Below, one piece after another: positions 19,558-31,062 of a stretch of 64,000 nt of DNA. The number at the start of each line of letters is the position of its first letter. Positions within the stretch are counted from its first letter, which is position 1. Source of the stretch: Capitella teleta (Eukaryota > Annelida > Polychaeta > Capitellidae); NCBI GenBank assembly GCA_000328365.1, contig KB292771.1, positions 50,495 to 114,494 of the forward strand, in the 5' to 3' direction. The position numbers and the translations under genes were made by a program. The notes below the pieces were generated by a model. The model was given only the letters and a program-made list of their open reading frames with translations, was not told the origin of the DNA and did not search any database.

Positions 19558-22500
19558 TTAAATGATTGTGATTGACATGTTTGGTCTTCCAGGAACTGGA
19601 ATGAGTTCCGTGAGAATCATCGACTCAGCGTCATCAAGTTCCTCCTCCTCTATGATCAGCGGTTGTTGATCTGCAAGAAAAATGTGAATAGATTTTGTGT
19701 GTGCCTCATTTCATCGATCGATCGAGAATATAGATGGGAGTGTCTATTTCGTCGATCGGATTATGTTTGACTCTACATATCACTAGATATTTCGAGTGAA
19801 TCGTTACGTACAAGTGGATTAAGTCTAAATGTGAAACGATCAATCGAAGGTAAAGAGTAATCTCTGTATCCTCGATCGATCGAGGAAATAGTGACTTTGT
19901 CGATTATATGCAAAAAAACTTACCAGATGATCCCAGGAGAGCACTTTCATCAAACATGTTAAGAATCTGATGCTCTATGTTCTCCGATTTTATCTGAAGT
20001 AAAACATATCGTTACAATCATCATCTGCGTTTAATTCGGCAGTATTTATAGCCACAACAGCGCAACTAAGATCTTGTATAACGAGGTCTTGTAAAATGAG
20101 TGCGTTATGAATTATTCAGAGGACTTAAAAAGTGCGTTATGATATGTGCATACCCAGTCCGGAACCAGTTGTTCGCTAATATCGGAGACGGTCGTTTCAG
20201 AAAATGCTGAATCGTCACCTGTGAAAGAAGAGTGATATGATAATCGACTTTCATCACTCATCACGCCGCTTGGTTCACATATTAATCATTTTTGGACGAT
20301 TATCAGATGATTTGACAATACACAATGGATTCATTGACCATTATGATTATCCCAATGATATATGTTACATCTAAACTTAAATCGAGGATAACAACCATTA
20401 GGCCTACATGTGCAAGTGTAGTGTTATACCAGCAATTGGTCTTTGATAGAGCCACGTGATGTGAAGGGGAGAAAAGGGAGAGAGAGATAAAAATATTATT
20501 AAAAAATTATTAATTATTGACCCCAATCCTAATTCACGTGACTACGGTATGCGTGTATGTTTGTCAAGAGCACGTTTTCGCGAAGTCGGATGGAAGTAAC
20601 ACTTCCGCTTTCGTTTGCCATGAATTATGAAAATATTCTTAAATATTCATACAGAGTGGGCCAAAAATAGTCATATATCAACTCCATGTACCATGTCATG
20701 CTGCTATTCCTAAATTTCTACTCCAATTTCATCAACATTTATGCCGATTTATCTCAAATAATAGAGTGCACTCATCATTCCGCGATATTCCATTTTTTGG
20801 CGGCAAACAGGGCCCCAAACCATGGATAAGCTTCATTGAGCGCACAATTAAGGCAACGCTCTCATTCTATTTTTTCGTTTTAGAGTGCTATTGTTGTGAC
20901 AGTAGCACTAATGTTTATTTCCTAAAATGAAAACAAAGCAGAGAGTTTGTATTGAAGCGCCATACAAGAGATGACATTCCTTAATGCTCGTTCAGGGGCT
21001 CATCTGATTTCGCTCTCTTTGCGACCACACACGGTGACACACCACTCGTATTTAAATATTCCTCCCTCATTCAAAACAAACTTTTTATTTTATTTCTTTG
21101 CATAATTGGGCGCGAAATAACATATTCATTCTACACCAGGTAATTTTATTTTTTGAATGATATATTGATACATTTAAGCAAATTTTAGAGTTTTGCTTTT
21201 AACATGGATTTGATACTTTTGGCCCCCTCTGTATATTCAAGTGCAAAATAAATCTCAGTCAGGCTGAGTCAGCGTGATAATTGCACATATTATGTGGAAG
21301 TAGGTTAATTCAGAGCAGCTAGTGTACAAGATAATAAAAATCTTATCAGCTGAATCAAGTGTTCGTTCCAGGGCACTCAACTCCAGATGCTTAAAATTAC
21401 GAATGACGTACACTGATAAACCAATTCATATCACAACCGGCGATTATGATTTGATTATGAGTATTGTAGATATTACGTTAATAAAATAAATAATAATAAT
21501 AAAATAAAATTTATTTTTGTAAAGCGTCGAACAACGTCAAGTGCTCTCAGCGCTATAAACGCAATGAAAAAATAGAAGGTAATTGCTTAAAAAAGTCATT
21601 GAAGATTAAAAAAAAAGAAAAAAAGAAAAAAAAGTCATTGATGATTAAAAGCGATTCTGAAGTAAAACGTTTTAAGTTTAGATAACTTAACTTAGCTAAC
21701 TTATAAACGTTATTAGGCGTTATCAAGCCTAATAACCGATAAAGTGGAGTCATAACGCACTGACCAGAATCGTCGGAGTATGACTGGTTTTGCTCTTCAT
21801 CCAGTTGTGTCACCGTTGTTGGAATGCGACTCTCAACGACATCTGCAAAAAAAATAAAAAAAATAAAAAAAATAAAAAAAATAAAATAAATAAAATAAAT
21901 AAGTATATATACATATAAACATTCTAAGATTTCGAGCTTCACATGGAATTGATAAGGAAGCTGAGTGATAACTTGTTAGCACTGCTGCACTGTGTATTGT
22001 GACGTTACGATTATAAATCATAACGCACCTCCGTGAGATGAATAGCGGTGATCTTGCGAGGTCACTTCCTCCTCGTGGTCATAATGATCGAGATCAAGGG
22101 AAATACCCTGTAAATGAATATCATATTCATTAATATGATTTACGACTTCAATTCATAAACCCGTGGATCTACAAGTGAAATCATAACGCACTCGCCAGAC
22201 ATGCACGTCTTTTTTATGCTGTGTGATTTTTCTTTTTCTAATCGATAGTCAATTCACATGTAAATCCGCAGAGCAGTCGTTAACCCTCTTTTCGCAGACT
22301 CGGAGGTCGTGAACCCGCGTAAATAGGGTTATTGATTGCTCTGCGGATTTACATGTGAATTGACCGGATTTGGATGGATGTCGAACTTGAACTTTCCATG
22401 GATATTTTATAGTATCGTGCAAAGAGAAATGTTTATTGATCCAAAAAGTGGGGTTATGTTTATGGCCATTGATCGGGATCAACAAAGAGAGGGAAAAAAT

Positions 22501-23975
22501 GGGGTGGGGTGGGGACCCCAAACAAGAAACGTCGCCAGTTTGGGGGTCCTGAAATAAGTTGTCCCTGGCATCATCGCATTACGTTGTGTGGCGCAAAAAC
22601 ATCATGACATACAAACACGCCAAGCCAAAACAAAAACCAACGAATAGATAATAGAATAAGAAAAATGACAAAGCAGCTGGCCTTCAATATTAACATATTA
22701 TGAATAAATGCATACTTATTTAGATTGAAACAGTTCATTGGATTATATCATGATAGATTATACTTATATATAGTGCATACGATCGATCTCTCGAACAATT
22801 AATCATACTGAGTATAAATAGTGAAAAGTTTTCCCAAAGGGCAGTAGATAAATCCCCATGTCAAGCGTGAATATTGCATTAGACAAGCATCACAATGAAC
22901 TCAAGGAAGACTTATTGCGATTCCTCACGAGTTGTACATGAAAATAAATATTCATAGATCTCGAGGGTACACAAGTCTTCGAATGCGAACTCACCGAGTT
23001 TGAGCTGTTTGACCTCAGCGGGCGACGGCCTTGGCAATTTTCCAAATCTAAAAATAGATTCATGAATATACATGCACGGATCGTTCAACCAATGAAAATT
23101 CGAGTTTCGCTTCCCCATTCCAAATGATTTGATACTCGTGATAAGTGAACATTGGAGCATGCCACTTGCTTTCAGGCGACACTTCATAATAAACACATGC
23201 ATTGCAGAGGTCCCTGGACCCGCTAAGACCCATTAAAAGATCACGGAATGGGAAACGTCTCTGTTATTACTACATTCTGTACTAATATTATATAGGATAG
23301 CGATATTTCAGGCTTCGTGGATATGTTATAGAAGTCCAATACAACTAATACAAACTTCTTTCCGAAATGTACAATTTGATATTCCCCTACATAGTAACTA
23401 ACAATAAATAATTATATTTTATTTATTTTTATTAATTAATTAAGTTAATTAATTATTTAAAGTAATTAATTAATTAATTAATATATTAATTAATTATTAT
23501 TTTTTTATTTATTTTTTTTAACCCACTGACAACATAGTACAGTATCAGTGATTGTACTGACTTATGTGTCGATCAAGTTTGTTACAAATATGCGCCTTTT
23601 TAAAAACTATTAATTTGGTCATCCACGAAGATGCGTAAATAATGAAATTATGACGAATGACCACTGACCACTGGACGCCGTTCGCCTCCGTTTTCTGACT
23701 TCACTCCGTCGTGGTTTTTCCGCGAGGAAGCGATAAACTTTACATGCATCTTCTCCCTTTGCGACACGGTAGCTTTTCTCCTCCTTGATATCAACCTGCG
23801 AATTAATCGCACACCGGAAGTTTGCCTTTAGCCTGTTGGGTTTTAATTCTCCCCTTTTCAGGTATGAAGACTTCCCTGCAAATAAACAAATAAAATAAAT
23901 AAATAAACAAATAAATGAAATGAAATAACGGAAGACAACAGAAACGTATGTTATAAAAATCATCAGAACTGTTTA

Positions 23976-24007
<32 letters not shown>

Positions 24008-24384
24008 TGTTTGTTTTTTTGTTTGTTCTTGAATTATTATTCTTAACGGTTGATGTTAGTTAATATTGGTTTAAAAAGCTATGAAGACTTACCAGAATGT
24101 TGAGCCCATGCTTCAAATAATTTCACGTCGTCTCCTTGCCAGGACCGACTGGAGCCGTGTCTCCAAGGAATCTGGAGCAAATTCTCATCCTTGTCCTTCC
24201 AAACCAGTCCTTTAATCTGTCCGAGTTTGACCTGCGCAAGTAGCCATGGGCGCATGAGAAGCTTGGGGCCCTCGTCCACCATCTCCTCCTCCTCTTCCTC
24301 CTCCTCCTCTTCCTTTCTCCTCCTCTTCAAGGCGACTCTTGATGCTACGCCCTTCCTTTGCGATCTTCTCCCTCTCGGCGCCAT
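19558..24384 (-). CDS. IRF: Interferon regulatory factor, DNA-binding domain only
   Basis: Nine exons join in frame (24093-24384, 23669-23875, 22995-23047, 22192-22218, 22029-22107, 21765-21842, 20154-20218, 19924-19993, 19558-19670) to 327 residues. After a basic head and ten Glu (residues 25-34) comes an IRF domain with the five spaced Trp: W47 (MRPWLLAQV), W62, W74 (QIPWRHGS), W82, W93. The recognition helix is LKANFRCAINS with Arg118, Cys119 and Asn122, the residues that read GAAA half-sites. A basic stretch (KRRRTASS) follows, then an acidic, Ser-rich tail (SYSDDSGDDSAFSE, IIEEEELDD). The IAD association domain of most vertebrate IRFs is absent. Exon four is only 27 nt (HKKDVHVWR). IRFs are nuclear transcription factors in innate defence and differentiation. 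The third intron and the sixth intron contain MITEs. Confidence 0.9.
20652..21231. mobile_element. Tc1/mariner-type MITE in IRF intron
   Basis: The ends CAGAGTGGGCCAAAAATA and, inverted, CAGAGGGGGCCAAAAGTA are flanked by TA on both sides (20650-20651 and 21232-21233). The 580-bp body shows no transposase. It lies in the intron between IRF exons six and seven. The TA target and TIR fit a non-autonomous Tc1/mariner element. Confidence 0.7.
22248..22364. repeat. Fold-back element, 40-base arms
   Basis: Arms 22248-22287 and 22325-22364 are inverted copies; the outer 28 bases are perfect (beginning GTCAATTCACATGT). The loop is about 37 bases. No clear target duplication is seen. It sits 30 bases upstream of the 27-nt IRF microexon, in the intron before it. 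Confidence 0.8.
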
Positions 24385-24908
24385 TCTCTGTGGATATATA
24401 ATGGTTATATCCCGTGGTTATGGTTTTACTATTTGGAAATTCTGGTGATTATGTGGTTATGAGGCGTCACATTGCAACCACTGCCCAGCGCCACCTGTTC
24501 GTCGCCCTCCCTTCGTTTATGATTACACATATAACCTTTGGTACAAATCTGCTGACTATTGTGGAAACGGACAACGATCGATTCAGAATTATGATATGCA
24601 GGCCTTAACCACGACGAACCATCAGCAATATCCGCTTTTTTTTTTTTCTCTCGTTTTATTCTGAATGCGTTCAGGATTTCTGTCGATTCTACGCTATATA
24701 ATTTTTTTTTATTATATATAATTATTTTATAAGAAAAAAAAAAGGTTTATAAACCTAATAATGGCTGAAAAAAGTGATATACTAAAAACAGTATTTCTAG
24801 AGTCGCACCCGTTCAGATTTGATAGGTCAGTTTTATATGTTATTGAATTAAAGTAAATATAAATAAACAAAGCACGTAATTGTTAATTATGTATTGTTCA
24901 GCGACTTT

Positions 24909-24983
24909 AGCCTATACTTCAACACTTCAATAGTGCTACTCAATTTGAAGCTATAGGCTAATTGAGCAACACTATTGAAGTGT
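24909..24983. repeat. Hairpin of nested inverted repeats
   Basis: 24922-24945 pairs with 24960-24983 with two mismatches in 24 bases (ACACTTCAATAGTG against CACTATTGAAGTGT). TAGCCTATA (24909) is also inverted at 24952. It lies immediately before the purine tract. Confidence 0.65.
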
Positions 24984-24996
24984 CAGTGTGCGCATG

Positions 24997-25357
24997 CGTG
25001 TAAAGAAGAGGAGGGAGAGGGATGAGAGGAAGGAGAGGAAGGAGTGGGAGGAGAGGATGGAGAGGAAGGAGAGGGAGGAGAGGAAGGAGAGGGAGAAGAG
25101 GGAGTGGGAGGAGAGGGAGGATAGAAAGGAGAGGAAGGAGAAGGAGGAGAAGGAGAAGAAGGAGAGGGGGGAGAGGGAGGAGAGGAAGGAGAAAAAAAGG
25201 AAGGAGAGGGAGAGAGGGAGGAGAAAAAAAAAGAGGGAAGAGAGGGAGGAGAGGTAGGAGTTCGAGGAGAGGAAGGAGTGGAAGGAGAGGGGGAGAGGGA
25301 GGAGAGGAAAAGAGGAAGGAGAGGGAGGAGAGGAAAGAGAGAAAGGGGAGGAAGGGG
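24997..25357. repeat. Purine-strand low-complexity tract (GGAGA/GAAGG)
   Basis: About 360 bases almost free of pyrimidines on the plus strand, built of GAGAGG, AAGGA and GGAGA words. It creates long open frames on both strands that are compositional artefacts. Confidence 0.9.
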
Positions 25358-26132
25358 GAAATCGATATGAGTACTTTACGTTTGCGACGGTGTGTGTACC
25401 AAAGTGTAAAATATAATTATGCTTTATATGAAAATTTATATAATATATAAAACTGGAGTTATAATTATTGATAGTACACGGCAAATAATAATAGTAATTA
25501 GACGGGCTATCATTTACTGAAAATTTCTAACCTCTATATACAATACGTACATCTTGAGATAAACATGAACATTTGAGGACCAAGTGTTTAAATGGATCTC
25601 TGAGAATGAGTTTTCCTGGTATAATTCAGCAATTAATCTCATATATATTTTTTTTAACTACAAACTTTAAGGTCGATATATAGATCATGTACATCATATG
25701 CAAGAATAATATGCTTTTGAAATTGCCAATTGCCAAAAACCACAATTTTAACAATATTGCCAAATTCACTTGAAGGGCAAAAATTAATTAGCAGTTTCAG
25801 GTACTTTTTGCAATGCGGATTCTAACGGTTTTTAGATATGATGTTCAGCTGTTTGATTTGTAAAAGGAACATTAAAAATATTAATGCAAATCTGTCCAGG
25901 TCAAATCCTAAATGTACTGGATTATTGGGGGTTAACCCGATACGGGGAAACAAATTGTAATTAGTTTATATATGAAGACAAAATTCAAATTATAACGATA
26001 TATTATGATATTAAATGGCATTATGTACTATTCGAGGCATTTTAATTTTTTTTATGTATATATCTGCTCTAATTCTAGAAATATGACAGTTAAAAAAATT
26101 AGCCGAAGTCAGCATTTAGGGGGGAGGGTAAG

Positions 26133-26210
26133 TAATTTGGGTTTTGTTCCAGTACATACTGGAACAAAACCCAAATTAACAATTAACCAGTTAACCATAT
26201 GGTTAACTGG
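26133..26210. repeat. Two adjacent perfect palindromes
   Basis: 26133-26154 and 26157-26178 are perfect inverted arms of 22 bases (TAATTTGGGTTTTGTTCC...) with only CA between them. After eight bases comes a 24-base perfect palindrome at 26187-26210 centred on CCATATGG. Confidence 0.85.
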
Positions 26211-26858
26211 GCATTCAGTATATTTGATATATGCACGTATTGTAAATTGCGTGGGCTACAATCTGATGTAACTTTTATTCGTATTAAATAAATATAATAA
26301 TGACAGAATTAGCCTAGATGCCTTGTCGAGGCGCAACACATAGCAACTTTTGAACTTAAGAGCCGACTTGCACTCTTCGTAGTCTAAAGTCCATAAATAA
26401 TCCGCACCGATTACAAAACAAAGTTCTTTTATGGCTAAACAGACAGCAACAGTTTCGCTCTCAGGGAGTGTGCAACATTCACTTTTTAAATTACGTATAA
26501 TGCCAATCAACCCATATTAATTGTCGATGTAAACGACCTCATGACTCATGCATTCCAATTATTCGAATCGATTAATTTATTTTTTTTAAACGGTTCTTTT
26601 TCTACGGAATCTAGGCAACAAATAATCTCAGGGTTCCTCCTAAGTTCTCATGTTGAATAAAGATAAGTACGGGATAAGCCATATTAATTTTTAATCTACA
26701 ATTTTACATGCCATCAGTTTTGTACTTTGGTACCGATCCAGGGATCAGTCGCCAGTTTTGTACTCATAATACTGTTGCGAGCATACGGACACCGATTGAG
26801 TTGACTTGGCGCTCATCCAAAGCATCTCGGTTGCCATAGAAACCACAATGTAAAAGGA

Positions 26859-27013
26859 GAGGTGGTGGCCGAGTGGTTAGCGTGCTTGGCTCGAAAGGGC
26901 TTGGCGCTGGCCACTGGAGGCTCGAAGCCAGCCACCAGCCTTACCTCCTCGGACCACATAATCCTTAGTTGTTTCAGGATTCCGAGGTTAAATAATAAAA
27001 AAAAAAAAAAATT
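26859..27013 (+). mobile_element. tRNA-derived SINE, copy 1 of family A
   Basis: A tRNA-Ser-like head has box A TGGCCGAGTGG (26866) and box B GGCTCGAAGCC (26929). The body ends in AATAATAAAA and a poly-A run. The head's anticodon arm does not fold as a true tRNA. The same family is at 34472. Confidence 0.75.
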
Positions 27014-28267
27014 GTAAAACATAATGGCGGCAGAATCAAATAGATCTGAACGAATTCGCACATTATTTGCGTAAAAAGTGACTTACCAATAAAATTGACT
27101 CCGGTGAAATTAACCAAATGCCACAAAGCTGAGAACACGTCTGATTCTGTTAGCAGAAGAAGCAGGAATGAGCGACATTCGCATCGAAACTTATACCGAC
27201 CGAACAACCGAAACAGGTTTAATTGCGAAAACCATCCGCATAATTTATGCTCGCTATTCAAAATAGGGGAATCCCAATAACTACTTGAGAAACACCGAGT
27301 CAGTCAATGTGAACTTTAGTTAGCTTGGTCTACACCGAAAATTGGGTTATACGGTACACACCATAGCTATTCTATTCAGAAACAGTACTTTGTTGTGTCT
27401 GGTTTACATGACAAATACCAAATTACCAAATAAACGCACCACACGCATTATGGTTATTATTTGGTGATTATTTTGTGGTGTACGTGACGCACATCAAACG
27501 ATAGCATTCAAATCATTATTCAATTAAATTAATTAGATGATTCATTTGTGTGGCTTATTCGTACTTTTATTGCAGCATATAGATCTCCAAATATAGTATT
27601 TGATTAATGATTATTCTGGTTAATGTTAATTAACATTTTAATATCATGAATCGAATCGATTGTGCGCGATAAACTACGCGCCTTTGTTGAACATCCTTCA
27701 GATTCCTGGGCCTTCATCGCTCATATCGACCAATGAAGGCCCAGGCATCAGGCTCGGGTCACGAGAGAAAAGTCGGTCAAACAAACAATTTTCAGAAAAC
27801 CATGTGGGGAATCCCCTTTTTCTCAGCCAGGCGCGGTTATACCGAATAATGATGCAAAAAATAACCACATATGTTCACGAAACATGCATTACTCATCCTT
27901 CTCGAATAAGCTGATGTTTCATTTTGCGTTGGCGTTTTAACCATTGACTGTATTAATATACAAGTCATCTTGATTTATTTTTGTCGGAACCCTTTAACGA
28001 CTTCACCTCTTTCAGTCGTGATAAGTTGCTGTTCTTTCCGAATGATTTTTCTCATCTTATTTGCGTTGCTTTTGCGCGAGTCACGACAATCGTTCATTTA
28101 ATTGCCGTATTATAATGAACCAGTATTCTTAAAATTAAATCATTTCTGTGCGATTTTCGTAAAGATCGACCAGTTTGAGAAATCGATCGCTCCACTACAT
28201 TATTCAGCGTTGCATATAATACTTTACGTGATTGAAGTGGCCTATATGTACACGCCTTTGGAGTAGG
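27014..28267. other. Non-coding stretch, no gene seen
   Basis: AT-rich. The only structure noticed is a hairpin with 13-base perfect arms at 27705-27717 and 27733-27745 (CCTGGGCCTTCAT). Confidence 0.4.
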
Positions 28268-28811
28268 CCTATTGATTTATTGATTGAATGTTTATTGCTG
28301 TGGCTACCGCCATGAGATGATCATTTTGAGACGGAGCCCCAGGGCATAGACTGATGAGTTAGTTAAATACAATATATCACTAAGAAGGTGAAGCATATCG
28401 CTTTGCTTATTGCAGCCATGAAGACTTAGTGCTCAATGCTCATGCATCAGAGCAGTCAGACATGGCATGACATGATATGACATGACATGGCATGATAGAC
28501 ATGATAGGGGTTTACGGCTCCACCCAAACCAATCGGATGATACGGGCGCCAGAACAGAAGGCCCGGGACCGGGGTTTCCCCCTACTCTTATCGATAAATT
28601 CCAAGGGTTCTTTATCCTGCATACCATCATACACAGCGCCCGGCCTTGTTACGCAGTTGGGCAGCACTGCAGAGTCACCGAAGAATTACAATTATATTTC
28701 ACAATCATAACGCCGTGGCCTGATCGGGTCTCGAACCTGGGACCTCGACCCCCACGGTCGGCATAAGATTGCAGTCGGCCGATCAAACCCACTGAGCTAT
28801 TCGGTGACCCC
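28268..28811 (-). mobile_element. tRNA-derived SINE, copy 1 of family B
   Basis: Read on the minus strand the head has box A TAGCTCAGTGGG (28788-28799) and box B GGTTCGAGACC (28727-28737), Cys-tRNA-like but not a sound tRNA fold. A body of about 450 bases follows, ending near AATAAATCAATA. Part of the body (GACTCTGCAGT... to GTGGAGCCGTAAA) recurs at 35592-35790. Confidence 0.65.
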
Positions 28812-28939
28812 GACAGTCAGAAGAGACTTCATGGTGATCTCCTTCTCCTTCGTTGAATTCTTAGTCACCTTTGTCATCATGTAACGTGTGAGAATAAACA
28901 CCACTGCACCAATATTATTATAATGCACAGGTTAATAAA

Positions 28940-29690
28940 GGGAACTGAATTTTAAGTGATGTTCTATTGACTCATAGCACCAATTGATAGCATTCCGTGC
29001 CAAAAACACCATGCCTGGATGCAAGCGTAAAGAAATAATGCATTCCGAATATCGGGGTTAGCATTGGGCCTATGGGAGAATGGCTTCCATTGCGAAGTAT
29101 AGGAGGCAAACGTCAGCTGAAAGGGATGGGGAGCTAAATTTTAAGTGATGTTCTATTGACTCATAGCACCAATTGTTAGCATTCCGTGCCAAAAACACCA
29201 TGCCTGGATGCAAGCGTAAGGAAATAATGCATTCCGAATATCGGGGTTAGCATTGGGCCTATGGGAGAATGGCTTCCATTGCGAAGTATAGGAGGCAAAC
29301 GTCAGCTGAAAGGGATGGGGAACTAAATTTTAAGTGATGTTCTATTGACTCATAGCACCAATTGATAGCATTCCGTGCCAAAAACACCATGCCTGGATGC
29401 AAGCGTAAGGAAATAATGCATTCCGAATATCGGGGTTAGCATTGGGCCTATGGGAGAATGGCTTCCATTGCGAAGTATAGGAGGCAAACGTCAGCTGAAA
29501 GGGATGGGGAACTAAATTTTAGGTGATGTTCTATTGACTCATAGCACCAATTGATAGCATTCCGTGCCAAAAACACCATGCCTGGATGCAAGCGTAAGGA
29601 AATAATGCATTCCGAATATCGGGGTTAGCATTGCGCCTATGGGAGAATGGCTTCCATTACGAAGTATAGGAGGCAAACGTCAGCTGAAAG
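28940..29690 (+). repeat. Tandem array, four copies of 189 bp
   Basis: The word GTTCTATTGACTCATAGC occurs at 28961, 29150, 29339 and 29528, exactly 189 bases apart. Copies differ at only a few positions each. No open frame runs through them. The array abuts the 510-bp duplication that follows. Confidence 0.95.
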
Positions 29691-30708
29691 CTTGCCGTGA
29701 TTGGTCCCGTTCCCCTCGTGAAGCTATCGATTTCAGCCAATCAGAGCAGATCATCTTCGCCATAAAAGGACATCTCTGTTGATTACGAAACGAAAGCGCA
29801 TGCGTGGTGCACTCTGGCTGACCTTTTTACTGTTTCAGGATGAGAAACATGGTAGGTGTCCTAGAAAATCGCTTGTTAAAATAAGAAAAATAGCGAAAAA
29901 TATTTTTTTTTTTCGCGCCTGACTGGTGGCAAAATAATTATTCTATCTATTTCCGAAAAGAAAACAAAAAAATTTCCAGGGGTTTAGTCGCAGGACACGC
30001 TGATATGACGAGGCCCATTGTAAAAGATGGGGAACTCTGTGTTTCATCACAGCTCATGACGTCACGCCTAGTTAGCAATATATCTCCCGCGAAATCGTTA
30101 GCGATGATATTTCTTGTGTGGGCCAGGCATAGGAATCATTTTTGGTGCATCAAATAACGACTCAAAGTCCATTTTTAACCAGTTCTCCCTCCCTTGAAGG
30201 CTTGCCGTGATTGGTCCCGTTCCCCTTGTGAAGCTATCGATTTCAGCCAATCAGAGCAGATCATCTTCGCCATAAAAGGACATCTTTGTTGTTTACGAAA
30301 CGAAAGCTCATGCGTGGTGCACTCTGGCTGACCTTTTTACTGTTTCATGATGAGAAACATGGCAGGTGTCATAGAAAATCGCTTGTTAAAATAAGAAAAA
30401 TAGCAAAAAATATATTTATTTTTTTTTCGCGCCTGACTGGTGGCAAAAGGATTATTCTATCTATTTCCGAAAAGAAAATAAAAAATATCAAGGGGTTTAG
30501 TCGCAGGACACGCTGATATGACGAGGCCCATTGCAAAAGATGGGGAACTCGGTGTTTCATCACAGCTCCTGACGTCACGCCTAATTAGCAATATATCTCC
30601 CGCGAAATCGTTAGGAATGATATTCCTTGTGTGGGCCAGGCATAGGAATCATTTTTGGTGCATCAAATAACGACTCAAAGTCCATTTTTAACCAGTTCTC
30701 CCTCCCTT
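29691..30708 (+). repeat. Tandem duplication, two copies of about 510 bp with promoter-like start
   Basis: CTTGCCGTGATTGGTCCCG begins at 29691 and again at 30201; both copies end in CCAGTTCTCCCTCCCTT. Each has GATTGG and CAGCCAATCAG (opposed CCAAT boxes) and CATAAAAGG (TATA-like, 29761 and 30281). Each then has a short frame, MRGALWLTFLLF plus five residues, from 29800 and 30310. The frame ends at a GTAGGT donor in copy 1 and at GCAGGT in copy 2. It resembles a signal-peptide first exon, but no second exon is recognised. Confidence 0.85.
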
Positions 30709-30894
30709 AATTGCATGATGACAAAGATGTACGTGTTATCAAGTGATACCTTAAGATGTGGTACAAATGTATATCACATCAGTGGACCGATTCAGAATAT
30801 TGAGAAGCCACATTCGATGATATGCAGACCAACCATGCAGTTGTCATCGGTTAACATTCACGTCAAGCGCCTTTAACATATCAGTAATATATAC

Positions 30895-30961
<67 letters not shown>

Positions 30962-30962
30962 T
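30895..30962. repeat. (GTGC)n microsatellite
   Basis: About 17 perfect GTGC/GCGT units. It is flanked on the right, at 31027-31060, by CACACGTCCGGACCGCCCGCAC, a relative of the right end of the element at 6946-7077. Confidence 0.9.
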
Positions 30963-31062
30963 GTACACAGTGTGGAAGCCGACTGCTCATAAGATTTTCG
31001 ATCACATTATCTTCTGTTTGTGCGTTTTTCCACACGTCCGGACCGCCCGCACATGCGTGAAA

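Larger units (their letters stand above)
24385..26132. other. Non-coding stretch upstream of IRF
   Basis: Contains the IRF 5' region, the hairpin at 24909-24983 and the purine tract at 24997-25357. The rest is AT-rich with no supported exon. Confidence 0.4.

Noticed and set aside
25022-25450. Long Arg/Glu/Gly-rich and Ser/Leu/Phe-rich frames on both strands
   Set aside because: They are produced by the purine tract; composition, not coding.
26859-26945. Possible tRNA-Ser gene
   Set aside because: The boxes fit but the anticodon arm and acceptor stem do not pair, and the sequence is repeated with a body and A-rich tail, so it is a SINE head.
28727-28811. Possible tRNA-Cys gene on minus
   Set aside because: Extra bases in the arms, and the body sequence is shared with another locus; SINE head.
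28940-29690. CRISPR-like array
   Set aside because: The unit is a continuous 189-bp tandem repeat without unique spacers, in a eukaryotic genome.
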